Assembly (NCBI GenBank): GCA_036897625.1
Contig: JAYMTA010001075.1
Location: 1-21,956 of the forward strand
Direction of reading: 5' to 3'
From: Pelargonium cotyledonis
Lineage: Eukaryota > Streptophyta > Magnoliopsida > Geraniales > Geraniaceae
DNA: 21,956 bases
This document shows, piece by piece, positions 1-9,312 of this stretch. Within the stretch, counting starts at the first letter, position 1. Each line of letters opens with the position of its first letter. The notes beneath the pieces are model-generated. The model saw nothing but the letters and a program-made list of their open reading frames with translations, was not told where the DNA came from and made no database searches. The position numbers and the translations under genes were made by a program.

Positions 1-42
1 GGTTCAGGGAGTCTCTTCTTGTTCGAGACGGTCGCCGGGTAG
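1..42 (+). CDS. Possible C-terminal end of an upstream gene (partial)
   Basis: Read from base 1, thirteen codons (GSGSLFLFETVAG) run to a TAG at 40-42. What follows looks like a plant 3' UTR: a T-rich stretch with TTTG repeats at about 175-205 and an AATAAA at 331-336. The first 130 bases are more GC-rich than the DNA after them. Only the tail would be in the window, so I cannot name a family. Frame 3 is also open for about 200 bases, so this frame choice is an inference. Confidence 0.35.
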   Translation, partial: GSGSLFLFETVAG

Positions 43-330
43 GAACAAAGCTTGTTTTCGGAAGTTGCATTGGAAAGTCAACGCTTGCCTTTTCGGGTCT
101 CTTGTTAGGACCCGGAACGTACTGGATGGGTTTGCATGTGTGGAGTTTCTTTTGTACGTTTACGTTTATGGTTTTAGTTTGTTTGTTTGTTTCTTTTGTT
201 GGGTAGTGTTTTCTGCTTTATGTTAGGAAAGAATCAGCGATTGCGGTTGTTTGTGATTTATAGACTCCGTTATCCTTGTCTGATGTGGGTATGGGTCCAG
301 GATTTACCTTGACTATTCGTATTATGAATC

Positions 331-336
331 AATAAA
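331..336 (+). promoter_or_regulatory. Candidate poly(A) signal AATAAA
   Basis: AATAAA lies about 290 bases after the putative TAG at 40-42, behind a T/TG-rich stretch of the kind plant far-upstream polyadenylation elements use. It is consistent with a plus-strand transcript ending here. Chance occurrence in AT-rich DNA cannot be excluded. Confidence 0.3.
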
Positions 337-366
337 ATAACAGGATTGCTTTTTCAAAATGAGACT

Positions 367-403
367 AATTGGTCATTTAATCAATTCGTTTAAATGACCA
401 ATT
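367..403. repeat. Perfect 14-bp inverted repeat (hairpin)
   Basis: AATTGGTCATTTAA at 367-380 is the exact reverse complement of 390-403, with a 9-base loop between them. It sits about 30 bases after the candidate poly(A) signal. It may be a remnant of a small foldback element or a structured 3' end. No flanking target duplication is evident. Confidence 0.7.
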
Positions 404-1605
404 TGATTCAATAAAACAATCAAATTGTTTAAGCTAGATTTAAGCAATAATATAGAATAAAATTGAACATTGAGCTCTCATTTCTCCTATGTCGTAAAGC
501 GTTTTTCATACTTGTTGCATCCGAATCTAGTTTCACCTCCCTTTCCTAAGCTAAAACATCTTGAACGCCTAATACTTCAACCTCCTGATATGGAAAAACT
601 CCTAAATTACACTCGATTCCCCTGTTTGCACAACTTCCTCTTGACTAAACGACCATCTATCATAATCCCAATTAACTCAACTGATTGAATGTCGCTCTAT
701 CACAATTGATCTTGAGCCGCTTTCTTAAGTGCTCTCCAAACCGCCTCCATTGTTTTTCCCTCAAGGGGCGACGGCATGCACTTGTATGGGCCTACATGTG
801 AACTATCAACCAAATCTCTACACCACTTTTTCTTATGACGTCTTAATATTCTTAATATCGTCGAATACTTTTTCCTTCTCTTCATACTCAAACACACTAT
901 TGCAATAATGAGAATTAATAAGACAGTTCGAGTTTGAAGTCAGGATTCAATCGAGTTTTCTTATTCAAGTTGAAAATGTCCACCCGAAACAAATATAGAT
1001 CTACTTAACTACGATCCTTTGGTCAAATTGAGTTTGTGTGCAACATGTGTTGGTTCATTTGGGTTAACCCCATCGTGCCCCGTGGTTAATCAAGGAACAC
1101 TCAATCTAAGGTCATGTCCATTTTATCTAACCTATATTTGAGAAAATTTCTAGTTGGATTTCAAGTGTTTGCAATATTGGATCCAAATTGCCGGCTATAT
1201 ATGCAAACAAATAGTTGTTATTCGTACTCACACACTCGAAGTCTAATTCATATCTTTTAGGTAAAAAAAAATCACATGAATTCATACATTCTTCACAAAA
1301 AGCTCCAAAGCCGCATTCTTTTCAGAGGTTAAGTTAGGCTTTGTGAACCTGAACCCCGAATCGACAACTCTATCTTTTGCTCTCATTCGCACACTTAAAA
1401 AACTACCGTCTCTAAAACGACAGCGTATTGCGCCATTACCTGTTAAGTGTTGACCTCGCCGGGAAGGACACTGTAGAGGAAACCAAAATTGAAATCGCAT
1501 CAAAGAGGAAAGGAACAATACAGTCCGTTTCTTCTTCCCCAACAAGATCAGACGAAGCTCAAGCTCAGCCACGGCCATATAGCCAATTCTCCGAGGTCGC
1601 CAACA
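404..1605. other. Intergenic and 5' flank of the ROCK1-like gene
   Basis: Short open frames occur on both strands (470-688 and 700-897), but neither looks like a known protein nor has gene-like codon use. A TATATA at 1196-1201 is about 400 bases ahead of the transporter ATG and could belong to its promoter. From about 1380 the sequence becomes richer in GC and purines, as expected for a leader. No in-frame ATG precedes 1606. Confidence 0.5.
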
Positions 1606-4600
1606 ATGGCGGCGATCCAGGCCAGAGGTAGCAGCCCCGCGCCGAGCTCGACGAAGGTGAACAAAAGCATTTGGTTCTATTCGATTCTACTCACTCTTCA
1701 GTACGGAGCTCAGCCTCTCATCTCCAAACGCTTCATCAGGTACGCTTAATCTCCTAAGAAAAATTTGCTAATTAGTTTTTTTGATTTTTTGAAATGTTGA
1801 GGAGGATGTTTGATACATGACGATTTCGAACCAGAAGATTCTGGAGGAATCGAATGATGATGTTTTGATAGCTGTTTGTTTGTAAGAAGATTGTGAATTT
1901 TGATAGAAGCAGCCTAATTTTAGTGTTACTTGCTTAAAATTAGTGTTTCGTATGTAATAACGGAGCATTGTATTGAGTAGCACGTTTGATAGATTATGAT
2001 TTTGAACCACAAGATTCTGGAAGAATCAGATGATGATCTTTGGATTGCCATTTGGTTGTATGATGATCCTACAATTTGGTAGAACGAGCCTAATTTTATA
2101 GTTGGTGGCTTCAAATTAGTGTTTGTGTCTACAAATAACAACCACATAATGTGATGATGGAGAATTGTATTTGCTTCAAATCATGAAATTATGCTCACTA
2201 GAAGTATACTAGACATGCGTGAACAAACAGTGATGATAATTTTTGAACATTGGATTTTATTTATTAAACTTTTAGATTATGAAATGCGTGTAGATCACTT
2301 TTTATAGATGATGGAGAATAAGATAACAATGTTTTGATTGTCGTTTGTTCATAAGAGTATCGTGAATTTTGATAGAACTAACATAATTCTAGTGTCAGTT
2401 GCTTAAAATTAGTGTTTCATTGTAATAACTATTCAATGTGCATCTCTGTACTCTGAAGTTTACTGTGTTGGATCTACCGTATTCATGTTGACCACCAACG
2501 CATACTTGTATGTTTGTCCATTAATTGCTGTTGAAGGAAACCATTAACATTATTCATATTCTGCTAATGAGCTTTAACTGTTTTGTTACTGTGTAATTAT
2601 TACCTATGCACGTGTTGACAGCATCTTAGAAACTGATTAAATTATCTTATTATCACAAGCAAAAACCAATTTATTTGATAGTATTTTATTCTCAGAACCA
2701 TGAAATATCTGGTTTATTCTTCAAACCATATTACTCTTTAAAATGTTTAAACTGTTTATTGTTTTATGATCAATCAATGCAAGTTAATAACTCAATATGA
2801 TTTTTCCAACAGGCGAGAAGTTATTGTGACTTCATCTGTTTTGACGTGTGAAGTAGCAAAGGTAAATTAATGGATATGATGTGATTTTCATTCCTCCTCT
2901 TTGTTCCAACCACTTAAAATCATAAGAACTCCTGTTTTTGTTTTTCTTCTTGTTCATAAATAATTAAGGACATATGCACTATTTTATATGTTTTTTCAGG
3001 TTGTATGTGCTCTGTTCCTCATGGCAAGAGACGGAAATTTAAAGAAAGTATACAAAGAGTGGACTTTGGTTGGTTCATTAACTGCCTCCGGACTTCCTGC
3101 TGCAATTTATGCACTGCAAAATAGTTTACTTCAGATATCGTACAAGAATCTTGATTCCCTCACATTCTCGATGTTGAACCAGACAAAAATATTTTTCACT
3201 GCTTTTTTTGCATATATTATTCTAAGGTATGTTTTTGAAAGTGATCTTTGCCAAACGTTCATAGTGCATCTCCTTAAAATTATACATGAGCTTCCTGACT
3301 GAGATACTTGAAACTGAATATTGTAGCTTCCAGCTGTACTGGCTTATGTAGAAGCTGGAAACTCAGTTAATTTTTTTGTCAACCCCCTTTGGTGTAATTT
3401 TTGGTTTAATGTGTAGGCAGAAGCAATCAATTCAACAAATTGGGGCCCTATTCTTGTTGATCATGGCAGCTGTTCTTTTAAGCATTGGTGAAGGGTCTAA
3501 TAAACTCTCAAGTGGCACTAACCCTGAGCAAGTTCTATTTTACGGGATTGTTCCTGTCTTGGTTGCATCTGTACTCTCAGGTCTGGCTTCCGCTCTGTGT
3601 CAATGGGCATCTCAGGTGAGCAATATTCCCATTCACTGTATGTTTATGTAAACTTGTAAATGTTTGTTTTATGTTCACCACCATTTCTTTTTATTACAGG
3701 TAAAGAAACACTCGTCGTACTTGATGACTATAGAAATGTCCATTGTTGGAAGCCTATGCTTGTTGGCTAGTATCTCCAAGTCTCCCGATGGAGAGGCTAT
3801 CAGAAAACATGGATTCTTTTATGGTTGGACTCCACTAACTATGGTAGGGTTGTTATATCTTCCTGACATTTTTCTCTAAAAAAAAAAAAATATTCCACTT
3901 GATTTGACCTCAACTGGGTTCTCCAAACCTTTTTATCACTTGAAGTAGTACTCACGACATGACAGAGTGAGAAACACCCACACCCATCAAATAGGTGTGG
4001 AGGCCCGAGAAAATTGTGGTTATGTTTACATGAAAATTGTATTACTTTCGTCGTATTCTGGCCGGTTAAACTCATCTGGTTGTTTCCTCATCATTGGGGG
4101 TATTCATCACAGTAGCCAACCTTGGTCACAGAGTCTTGCTTTCCTCACTGGGTGTTGCACTTATTTACTCTCATGTTTATTTTCTTCATGAACTGGACTG
4201 CATTTATTGTGAACGCCAACTACACATAAATATTATAGCATTCTGAGAAGTTCGGTAGATACTTCTCGAGTTTTTTCATCCATCGCATTCCACTTTCTTA
4301 AAGAAAACAGAATAAGAAAGACTTATCCTGCTTATTCTGTATACAAGTCGGGCCTTTTGTCGAGCTGCTCGAGCTCGAGCCTAACTCTTTGAGACTCAAT
4401 AAGCTCATGAGCTTGTTCGTTTTATTATTTTCCAATTAATAAGTATTATATTAAATATAATTTAAAATATGTATTTTTACCTATACATGGTTCTCTCTTG
4501 AAATTCTAAATCAAACTTATAGGCTTGTTCAAGCCGTGATCAAGCCCAAATTTATAGGCCCGTTCGAGCTTGAGCCAAGTAAAAAAGTGTCGAGCCAAGC

Positions 4601-5640
4601 CCTGAAATTTTGGGCTTCATCTGACTTGATTACGCCCCTAGTTCATGCTCTTGTTGGCTCCAAGGAACAGTAGATTGTAGATGACATCTTTTCATCCTAT
4701 AGAACCATTCACATTCTGCATGCGCCGGTGGTCTTTTATTAAGTTTGAAGATAATTATTGTATTTTGTTATTTCAGATCCCAGTTATAGCTAATGCTCTT
4801 GGTGGAATTCTCGTCGGCTTGATTACAAGCCATGCTGGTGGTGTTAGAAAGGCAAGTTAAATAATCCAGATCTAATTATTTATTTACGTTTAAGATTAAA
4901 AACTATTTCTGTGAATTGTGATCAGATGGCTTCATAAACCATCACAATTTGATTGGTTGACGAAATTCTGAAAGAGTAACAGATTTATACATCATTTATG
5001 CTCATTACTATCTGTTGAGCTGGCAATTCGTTTGTGCTTGCCGTGTTCAAGTCTTGTTAAAGGTTGACCATGTGTTGTACACATGAACACGACATATTTA
5101 ATAACCGTGATCAAATTTCAAACATGAACATGACACGTTTATGAACACGATACATTAAACTAAATGGGTCGGGTTGACACGATCTATCATGTTTTGCACG
5201 ACATGACCAACAGTTGGGTACAAAACTCCCTGAAACTATTAAACATAATATTTTTAAACCTATTTAACATGATTATGCTAACTAGCATCATGTGTATGTT
5301 TTCGAAGCTCAACACGAACATGTCACGTTATCAAATGTGTTGGGTACTATAACACGAACACGGAACAGTTACAAAATTAGTGTCTACTACACACTTATTT
5401 CATGTCTTGTTACCTGAATCGCCAGCTCTAATTATCGACCTCTAATTTGTATTACAACTTTTACATAAACGTGTGCAGGGCTTTGTCATTGTTTCCGCAC
5501 TTCTTGTGACCGCCTTGTTGCAGTTCATCTTTGAAGGGGTACCGCCATCTTTGTATTGCGCTGTGGCACTTCCACTCGTGATCACTAGCGTTTCGATATA
5601 CCAGAAATACCCGCACAGAGTCAAGAAGAAGAACACGTAA
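1606..5640 (+). CDS. ROCK1: ROCK1-like ER UDP-GlcNAc/UDP-GalNAc transporter, seven exons
   Basis: Exons: 1606-1739, 2813-2861, 3000-3226, 3417-3615, 3700-3843, 4777-4851 and 5479-5640. All phases join, giving 329 residues and a TAA. The product is a multi-spanning membrane protein of the nucleotide-sugar transporter (SLC35A-like) family. It is close along its whole length to Arabidopsis ROCK1 (At5g65000), an ER transporter that moves UDP-GlcNAc and UDP-GalNAc into the lumen and affects cytokinin responses. Recognisable blocks are LLTLQYGAQPLISKR (29-42), SLTASGLPAAIYALQNSLLQ in exon 3, LNQTKIFFTAFF, LSGLASALCQWASQVKKHSS across exons 4-5, and NALGGILVG with TSHAGGVRKGFVIVSALLVTA across exons 6-7. 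About ten hydrophobic segments are visible. The C-terminus ends KKNT, a KKXX di-lysine ER-retrieval signal. The start context CAACAATGGC is strong and no in-frame ATG lies upstream. All introns are GT-AG except the last, which is GC-AG. The transporter class is secure; substrate specificity is inferred from the orthologue. Confidence 0.93.
1801..2440. repeat. Degenerate tandem repeat in ROCK1-like intron 1, about 176-bp period, 2-3 copies
   Basis: Copy A begins near 1809 and copy B near 1985. Both contain TTTGAT, then an AAGATTCTGGA block, ATGATGAT, a tGCCTAATTTT-like block and AAATTAGTGTTT. A third, partial copy (about 2331-2435) repeats the stretch from GTTTTGATTG through GTGAATTTTGATAGAA to TTGCTTAAAATTAGTGTTTC. 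Divergence is substantial. The array is entirely intronic and lies just after exon 1. Confidence 0.7.
4347..4641. mobile_element. Degenerate repeat element in ROCK1-like intron 5
   Basis: The stretch is dense in CTCGAGCTCGAGCC, GAGCTTGAGCC and GAGCCAAGCCC words and ends in GATTACGCCCCTAG. Composition and end word resemble a very common class of plant interspersed repeats. It fills part of a 933-base intron whose splice sites lie well outside it. No clean target duplication or paired terminal repeat was found, so the left border and class are uncertain. Confidence 0.45.
4852..5478 (+). other. GC-AG intron (last intron of the ROCK1-like gene)
   Basis: The exon 6 boundary reads AAG|GCAAGT and the acceptor reads GTGTGCAG|GGC. 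Splicing there gives GGVRK-GFVIVS, which matches the conserved family sequence. The donor matches the pattern of the minor GC-AG class, where other positions are near-consensus. A GT donor nearby (GGT|GTTAG at about 4840) would break the conserved sequence. Confidence 0.8.
5017..5428. mobile_element. TIR-bounded repeat in ROCK1-like intron 6
   Basis: GAGCTGGCAATTCG at 5017-5030 is mirrored by GAATCGCCAGCTC at 5416-5428, with one or two mismatches. The interior is rich in words such as CATGAACACGACA, GGGTCGGGTTGACACGA and ACACGAACACGG, typical of a widespread class of plant non-autonomous elements. It is about 412 bp and nested in the GC-AG intron. No convincing target duplication was found. 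Confidence 0.6.
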
Positions 5641-5876
5641 GCCGTTGCCTACACAACATGGGGTTAGTGCATTCTATACAGTTTTCCATTTAGGAAACTT
5701 GAATAGTAGAGTGGCTAGTTAGAAGCATTTTAAAGAAACTGTGTTGATATCTCATCTACTAGTTAATGGAATGAGGAGGCTTTGCTTTTATGCAACTAAT
5801 CTGCAAGAGAAATGAGTATCGTTTTGTGTATGACTTCTTTTGAGAGTGATACACTCGTGTACTCTGTGGAGGTAGG
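5641..5876 (+). other. Probable 3' UTR and flank of the ROCK1-like gene
   Basis: Noncoding sequence follows the TAA directly. No canonical AATAAA was found in it. It runs to the inverted-repeat element beginning at 5877. Confidence 0.4.
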
Positions 5877-6028
5877 AATTCGGGTTTTGGGTTGAATATG
5901 CTTAATTTGAACCCGACCTAAAAGGGATTTGGGTTTTACATATGTTACCAGAAACCCACACCCTCTTTTGAGTTGGGTCTATGTTAGCCTGTTAGGTCTT
6001 TTTAAACCCGAACTCAAAAACCCGAATT
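5877..6028. mobile_element. Small foldback element, about 152 bp
   Basis: AATTCGGGTTTTGGGTT at 5877-5893 pairs with the end of the block, whose reverse complement begins AATTCGGGTTTTTGAG (6013-6028). Inner GGGTTT and AAACCC words add further pairing. Size and arrangement suggest a MITE-like or foldback remnant. Flanking target duplication is not clear. Confidence 0.5.
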
Positions 6029-6696
6029 AGCTGCTAAAATTGTGGTAAACACGTGAACTGTGATGTGTTTTGGTAGTTTCAATCAATTTTTCAAAACTTT
6101 TGGATTGGCCGCCAGCAAGAATGCAAGATATTATGTGTGAAAATGCTAGTTGTCTTCAATTTTGTGCAAATGCAAGAATACAAGGTGATGTCACAGTTTA
6201 CGTGAAAATTGAAAATTTTCTGTGTGTTGAATTAAATGTAAACGAAAAATGCATTAAAAAAAATTGTAGACGTAGCATAACATATCTAAATTATACCTCC
6301 ATCTTTTAGTGATGTTCTAACGCAGAGAGTTTTATTAGATATATTGTACATTAGGCAAACTATGAATCAAACTAAAAACCAATCACATTTGAAGAGTTTT
6401 TCCTATAAATACCCTAGATGATCAAGGGCGAGGTACGTGGACACTCATAAATCACGTTACTAAGTCTGATTCACTCTTTTATTCTCACGTGGAAAACAAT
6501 TTGTAACATGACGCTTTGATTTTCATTTATCGAGCAAATGACATCAATAGTAAGCGAACAACTCAACAATCTGTTTTCCACTACCGAAGAGAAAAGTAGA
6601 GCATTTTAATCTAACTCACGGATTGTTGCGTCACTTGCACAAATTTGGTACTAATGGTTTATAATGATAATAATAATAATAGTGGACCAGCTCAAA
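6029..6696. other. Intergenic region upstream of uL23m
   Basis: AT-rich DNA without a credible gene; the open frame 6070-6309 has no recognisable features. A (TAA)n-like microsatellite lies at about 6662-6681, and a CACGTGG word at about 6487 could be a G-box. Confidence 0.4.
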
Positions 6697-6754
6697 TGGG
6701 CCTAGACTACAATTACGCCGGCCCAAATAAAATTGAGCCGATGAGTCCAGCCCA
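6697..6754 (+). promoter_or_regulatory. Cluster of three site II (TGGGCC/T) promoter elements
   Basis: TGGGCC occurs at 6697-6702, its reverse complement GGCCCA at 6720-6725, and AGCCCA (reverse of TGGGCT) at 6749-6754. They lie 106-163 bases ahead of the uL23m ATG. TGGGCY site II elements are bound by TCP factors and are enriched in promoters of plant ribosomal-protein and nuclear mitochondrial genes, which suits the gene downstream. Confidence 0.65.
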
Positions 6755-6859
6755 CTAACATTAGGGAAGAGCACGAAGATAGTGCCTGTAACAGTCTCAG
6801 TGACGGAGCCACACCTTAAGCCCCAAACCACAGCAGCGACAACCAGAGATCCCCAAAAA

Positions 6860-7405
6860 ATGACGAGCAGGTTCTGGCGAGTCGTGAACTTCGCGAACCT
6901 TCCGATCAGGCTTCTCGCGCCCAAGACCTACAACAACATCACCGAGATCGAACTCAAGACCCTCCCTTCCGCTTCCAAGATCGACATCAAGCGCGTCCTC
7001 GAGTCCGTCTACGGATTCGAGGTCGAGAAAGTCAACACCCTAAATCGCGCCGGCAAGGTCAGGAAGGCTCGAGGCTATATTTTGAAGAAACCAGACTACA
7101 AGAAGGCTTACGTCACTCTCCGGAAACCGCTCTCCATCTCGCCGGACCTGTTCCCGCTCCGGGAGGTGGCGGAGGAGAGGAGGCGGATCCACAAGGTCTC
7201 GGAGGCCAAGACTAGTATTGTCGGCGAAGTTCAGGCGAAGAAGCACTGGCTTCAGGAGAAGGTGGCCGAGCGGGCCAAGCCGGAGGAGAGATATCGCAGC
7301 CGCCGTGAGGGCTTTGTGAAGGATAGGCGGCCTCCGGCGCCGGTGAGGGAAGGACCTCCGGCGAAGTTTCCGTGGAGCAGCATGAGGTCTGCTCGTGCTA
7401 GGTAG
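6860..7405 (+). CDS. Mitochondrial large-subunit ribosomal protein uL23 (uL23m), intronless
   Basis: A single open frame of 181 residues, similar as I remember it to the Arabidopsis L23/L15e-family protein At4g39880. The protein should bind 23S-type rRNA near the exit tunnel of the mitochondrial ribosome. The uL23 core spans about residues 36-87: PSASKIDIKRVLESVYGFEV, then VNTLNRAGKVRKARGY, then PDYKKAYVTL. The first 24 residues (MTSRFWRVVNFANLP...) carry several arginines and no acid, compatible with mitochondrial targeting. The C-terminal 90 residues are charged, with many R, K and E, and end in a basic proline-rich tail (RRPPAPVREGPP), as in plant mitochondrial versions. I chose the ATG at 6860 because upstream in-frame extension reaches only a GTG (6782). 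The gene is far more GC-rich than its flanks and has no intron. The uL23 family is secure; mitochondrial rather than plastid location comes from the homology. Confidence 0.9.
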   Translation: MTSRFWRVVNFANLPIRLLAPKTYNNITEIELKTLPSASKIDIKRVLESVYGFEVEKVNTLNRAGKVRKARGYILKKPDYKKAYVTLRKPLSISPDLFPLREVAEERRRIHKVSEAKTSIVGEVQAKKHWLQEKVAERAKPEERYRSRREGFVKDRRPPAPVREGPPAKFPWSSMRSARAR

Positions 7406-7555
7406 ATTTTAGTTTCTGGTTTTGAGATATGCTGCTTGCATTGATGAATTATAGTGTTTGCAGTACTGTGGCCTTATATTTCTCGAGCTTTGTTTGCTAA
7501 ATTTATAGTTTATGGCTGTTTTTGGTGCTTTTTTTTTGTAACCTACTGGCTATAA

Positions 7556-7561
7556 AATAAA
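7556..7561 (+). promoter_or_regulatory. Candidate poly(A) signal of uL23m
   Basis: AATAAA occurs about 150 bases after the TAG, downstream of a T-rich run and TTTGTA. It lies inside the first copy of the 3' repeat. The third copy has a related TATAAAACAAAATG word at the equivalent place. Confidence 0.35.
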
Positions 7562-7662
7562 ATGACTTCAAATTCTGCTAGATGAAATGATATTTGGATT
7601 GGAATGGGTCATTGTTGCTTGATCGAGATTAGAGTCTGTTTGAGCTAATGTTTTTAATTGTG

Positions 7663-7720
7663 TGATACGAACAATGCTAACGACCATCATGTATGATACG
7701 AACAATGCTAACAACCATGA
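7663..7720. repeat. 31-bp direct duplication inside repeat copy 1
   Basis: TGATACGAACAATGCTAAC starts at 7663 and again at 7694, followed in both by -ACCAT. The second copy differs at one base in the next few. This is a recent small tandem duplication within the extra part of the first 3' repeat copy. Confidence 0.75.
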
Positions 7721-8367
7721 AATTGACGGTTCTGCATTGAAGAGCTTGAGTTTACTTCAATTTTTACATGAATTTATGGGTGTGTGTTGCTTTCATAACA
7801 TGATTTATGATTGTAGTTTCGATTTGTTTTGAGAAATGATGAACAGTACTGTAAACTACTGAGGCTCTAGATTTCTTGAGCTTGTTTGCTAAATTTATGG
7901 TTTATGGCTGTTTTTGGTGTGTAGTTTAGTGGCTTAAAAATAAGATGACATCAAGTTCAGCTTGATGAGATGATTTTTGGATTGGATTTGATGGATGTAC
8001 ATTCAAGAGCTTGAGTTTACTTCGAATTTTACATGAGTATTTTGTTTGCTTTGCTTTCATAACACGATTCTAGTTTCGGTTTTAAAGAAATGTTGCTTGC
8101 AGTTATGAATTATAGTTTTTACAGTACTGAGGCTTTACATTTCTCGAGTTTGGGTTGCTAAATTTATACTTCATTGCTGTTTTAGGTTCTTAGTTTAGTA
8201 AATTACTGATTATAAAACAAAATGATTTCAAATTCTGGTAGATGAAATGATTTTGGATTGGAGTTGATGGTTCTGCATTGAAGAGCTTGAGTTTGATATG
8301 TACATGAATTTTGGGTGTGCATCACTTTCATAACATCAATGTGACTAGACTAGAATATTTTATTGAA

Positions 8368-8720
8368 GGTTTGTGCTACTTCCCACTTGTAATTAAACCT
8401 GGGTTTGCATTGCTTTGACAAAATAAATGTGATTAGACTAGAAATGGTGTAGTATTGTGCTATGTTCCACTACTAATTGTTTCTTGTAGATTTGTGCTAC
8501 CTTCCACATGTAATAAAACCCGGATTTGCATTGCTTTCACAACATAATGCGACTAGATTAGAGTTGTTTCTGGTAGGTTTGTGCTACCTCTCTCCTGTAA
8601 GAAAACCCAAAATTGCATTGTTTTCATAACATGGATGTGATTAGACAAGAGTCTCTTGTAGGTTTATTCTATTGTCCACTAGTAAGAAAACCCGGATTTG
8701 TGTTGTGTTTTCTCAAGAGA
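8368..8720. repeat. Second tandem array, about 86-bp period, four units
   Basis: Units start near 8368, 8489, 8576 and 8661. Each carries GGTTTGTGCTAC or a variant, then CCAC-TGTAA-AAAACCC, GATTTGCATTG, TTTCA-AACAT, ATGTGATTAGACTAG and TTTCTTGTAG. The first unit is longer (121 bp) because of an insertion. A partial unit (ATGTGACTAGACTAG) precedes at about 8339. It follows directly on the three-copy array, so about 1.3 kb downstream of uL23m is two nested repeat families. Confidence 0.75.
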
Positions 8721-9096
8721 AAGACAATCTAAAAACCGTGATGCACTTACTCAGACATCCATATATGCTTAGATCAATGTAGATATGGACATATGGTTAG
8801 TTGCGTAACAAACTATGAAAATTTGAGGGGAGATACTGATGATACTGCCCAATACTTTTGATTGGATTAGCATTTGCATTATCAGGTGTTAATAGAAAAA
8901 CTTTAGGAAACCGAAAGCCTTAGGCTGAGGTTGACTTTGCATCCGATTGACTTGGATCTCTGGTGGCCATCCACGTTTTCAAACCGGAAAGGGTAAAGCT
9001 CCGACCCGATGCATTTCTTTTATTGGTAATTATCTTCTCATAACCATCTCTGTCTCGATGTACTCAAATTATGCTTTCATTGTCTTGATTTCATCT
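8721..9096. other. Intergenic DNA without recognised gene
   Basis: The plus-strand open frame 8947-9222 crosses the left border of the 200-bp TIR element and has no recognisable protein similarity, so I do not call it a gene. Nothing else is supported here. Confidence 0.4.
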
Positions 9097-9104
9097 GTTG
9101 TAGA

Positions 9105-9304
9105 TATACTTGGCAATACGAGCAACAAGCCTAATGTAGGCCGGACAAAATATCTCACGCATTCTTATTTTGCAGCTTTTCATCCGCCCAAACTTGTCCC
9201 AGTAAGTGACGAGACATGTTAGGCCTGATGAAAAGTAACTGATATGAACACGTGTGTTTTCCAATCCATCTCGTTTAGTCCCCCGACCCGTATTGCCAAG
9301 TATA
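9105..9304. mobile_element. 200-bp TIR element with 8-bp target duplication (hAT-type MITE)
   Basis: TATACTTGGCAATACG at 9105-9120 is the exact reverse complement of 9289-9304. The element is flanked directly by the 8-bp duplicate GTTGTAGA at 9097-9104 and 9305-9312. A perfect 16-bp TIR with perfect 8-bp duplication at exact borders is strong evidence of transposition. The 8-bp size fits the hAT superfamily. It is too short to encode a transposase, so it is non-autonomous. Confidence 0.85.
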
Positions 9305-9312
9305 GTTGTAGA

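Larger units (their letters stand above)
7410..8335. repeat. Three-copy tandem repeat starting at the uL23m 3' UTR
   Basis: Copies begin with TAGTTTC at 7410, 7814 and 8071. Shared blocks in order are a GCTTGCA-TGAATTATAG block, ACAGTACTG-GG, TTTCTTGAGCTTGTTTGCT, AAATTTAT, GGCTGTTTTTGGT, AAAATGA-TTCAAATTCTG, GATGAAATGAT, TTTGGATTGGA, GCATTGAAGAGCTTGAGTTT and CTTTCATAACA. Copies 2 and 3 are about 260 bp. Copy 1 is about 400 bp because of extra sequence at about 7600-7720. The first copy starts five bases after the stop codon, so the array appears to be multiplication of the gene's own 3' UTR and terminal region. Confidence 0.8.

Noticed and set aside
470..897. Two short frames, one on each strand
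   Set aside because: No similarity, no splice or promoter context; ordinary chance frames.
1282..1578. 98-codon minus-strand frame over the ROCK1-like leader
   Set aside because: It is antisense to the leader, has no recognisable domain, and is best explained as chance openness.
1489..1605. N-terminal extension of the ROCK1-like frame
   Set aside because: The upstream frame begins with TTG, has no ATG before 1606, and family members start near the chosen ATG.
5164..5352. 62-codon frame in ROCK1-like intron 6
   Set aside because: Lies inside the TIR element and within an intron; no similarity to a transposase.
6782..6859. 26-residue N-terminal extension of uL23m
   Set aside because: It would start at a GTG; plant translation would use the ATG at 6860, where the conserved protein begins.
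7418..8720. CRISPR-like regular repeats
   Set aside because: Repeats are long, diverged and contiguous with no unique spacers; the genome is a plant nuclear one.
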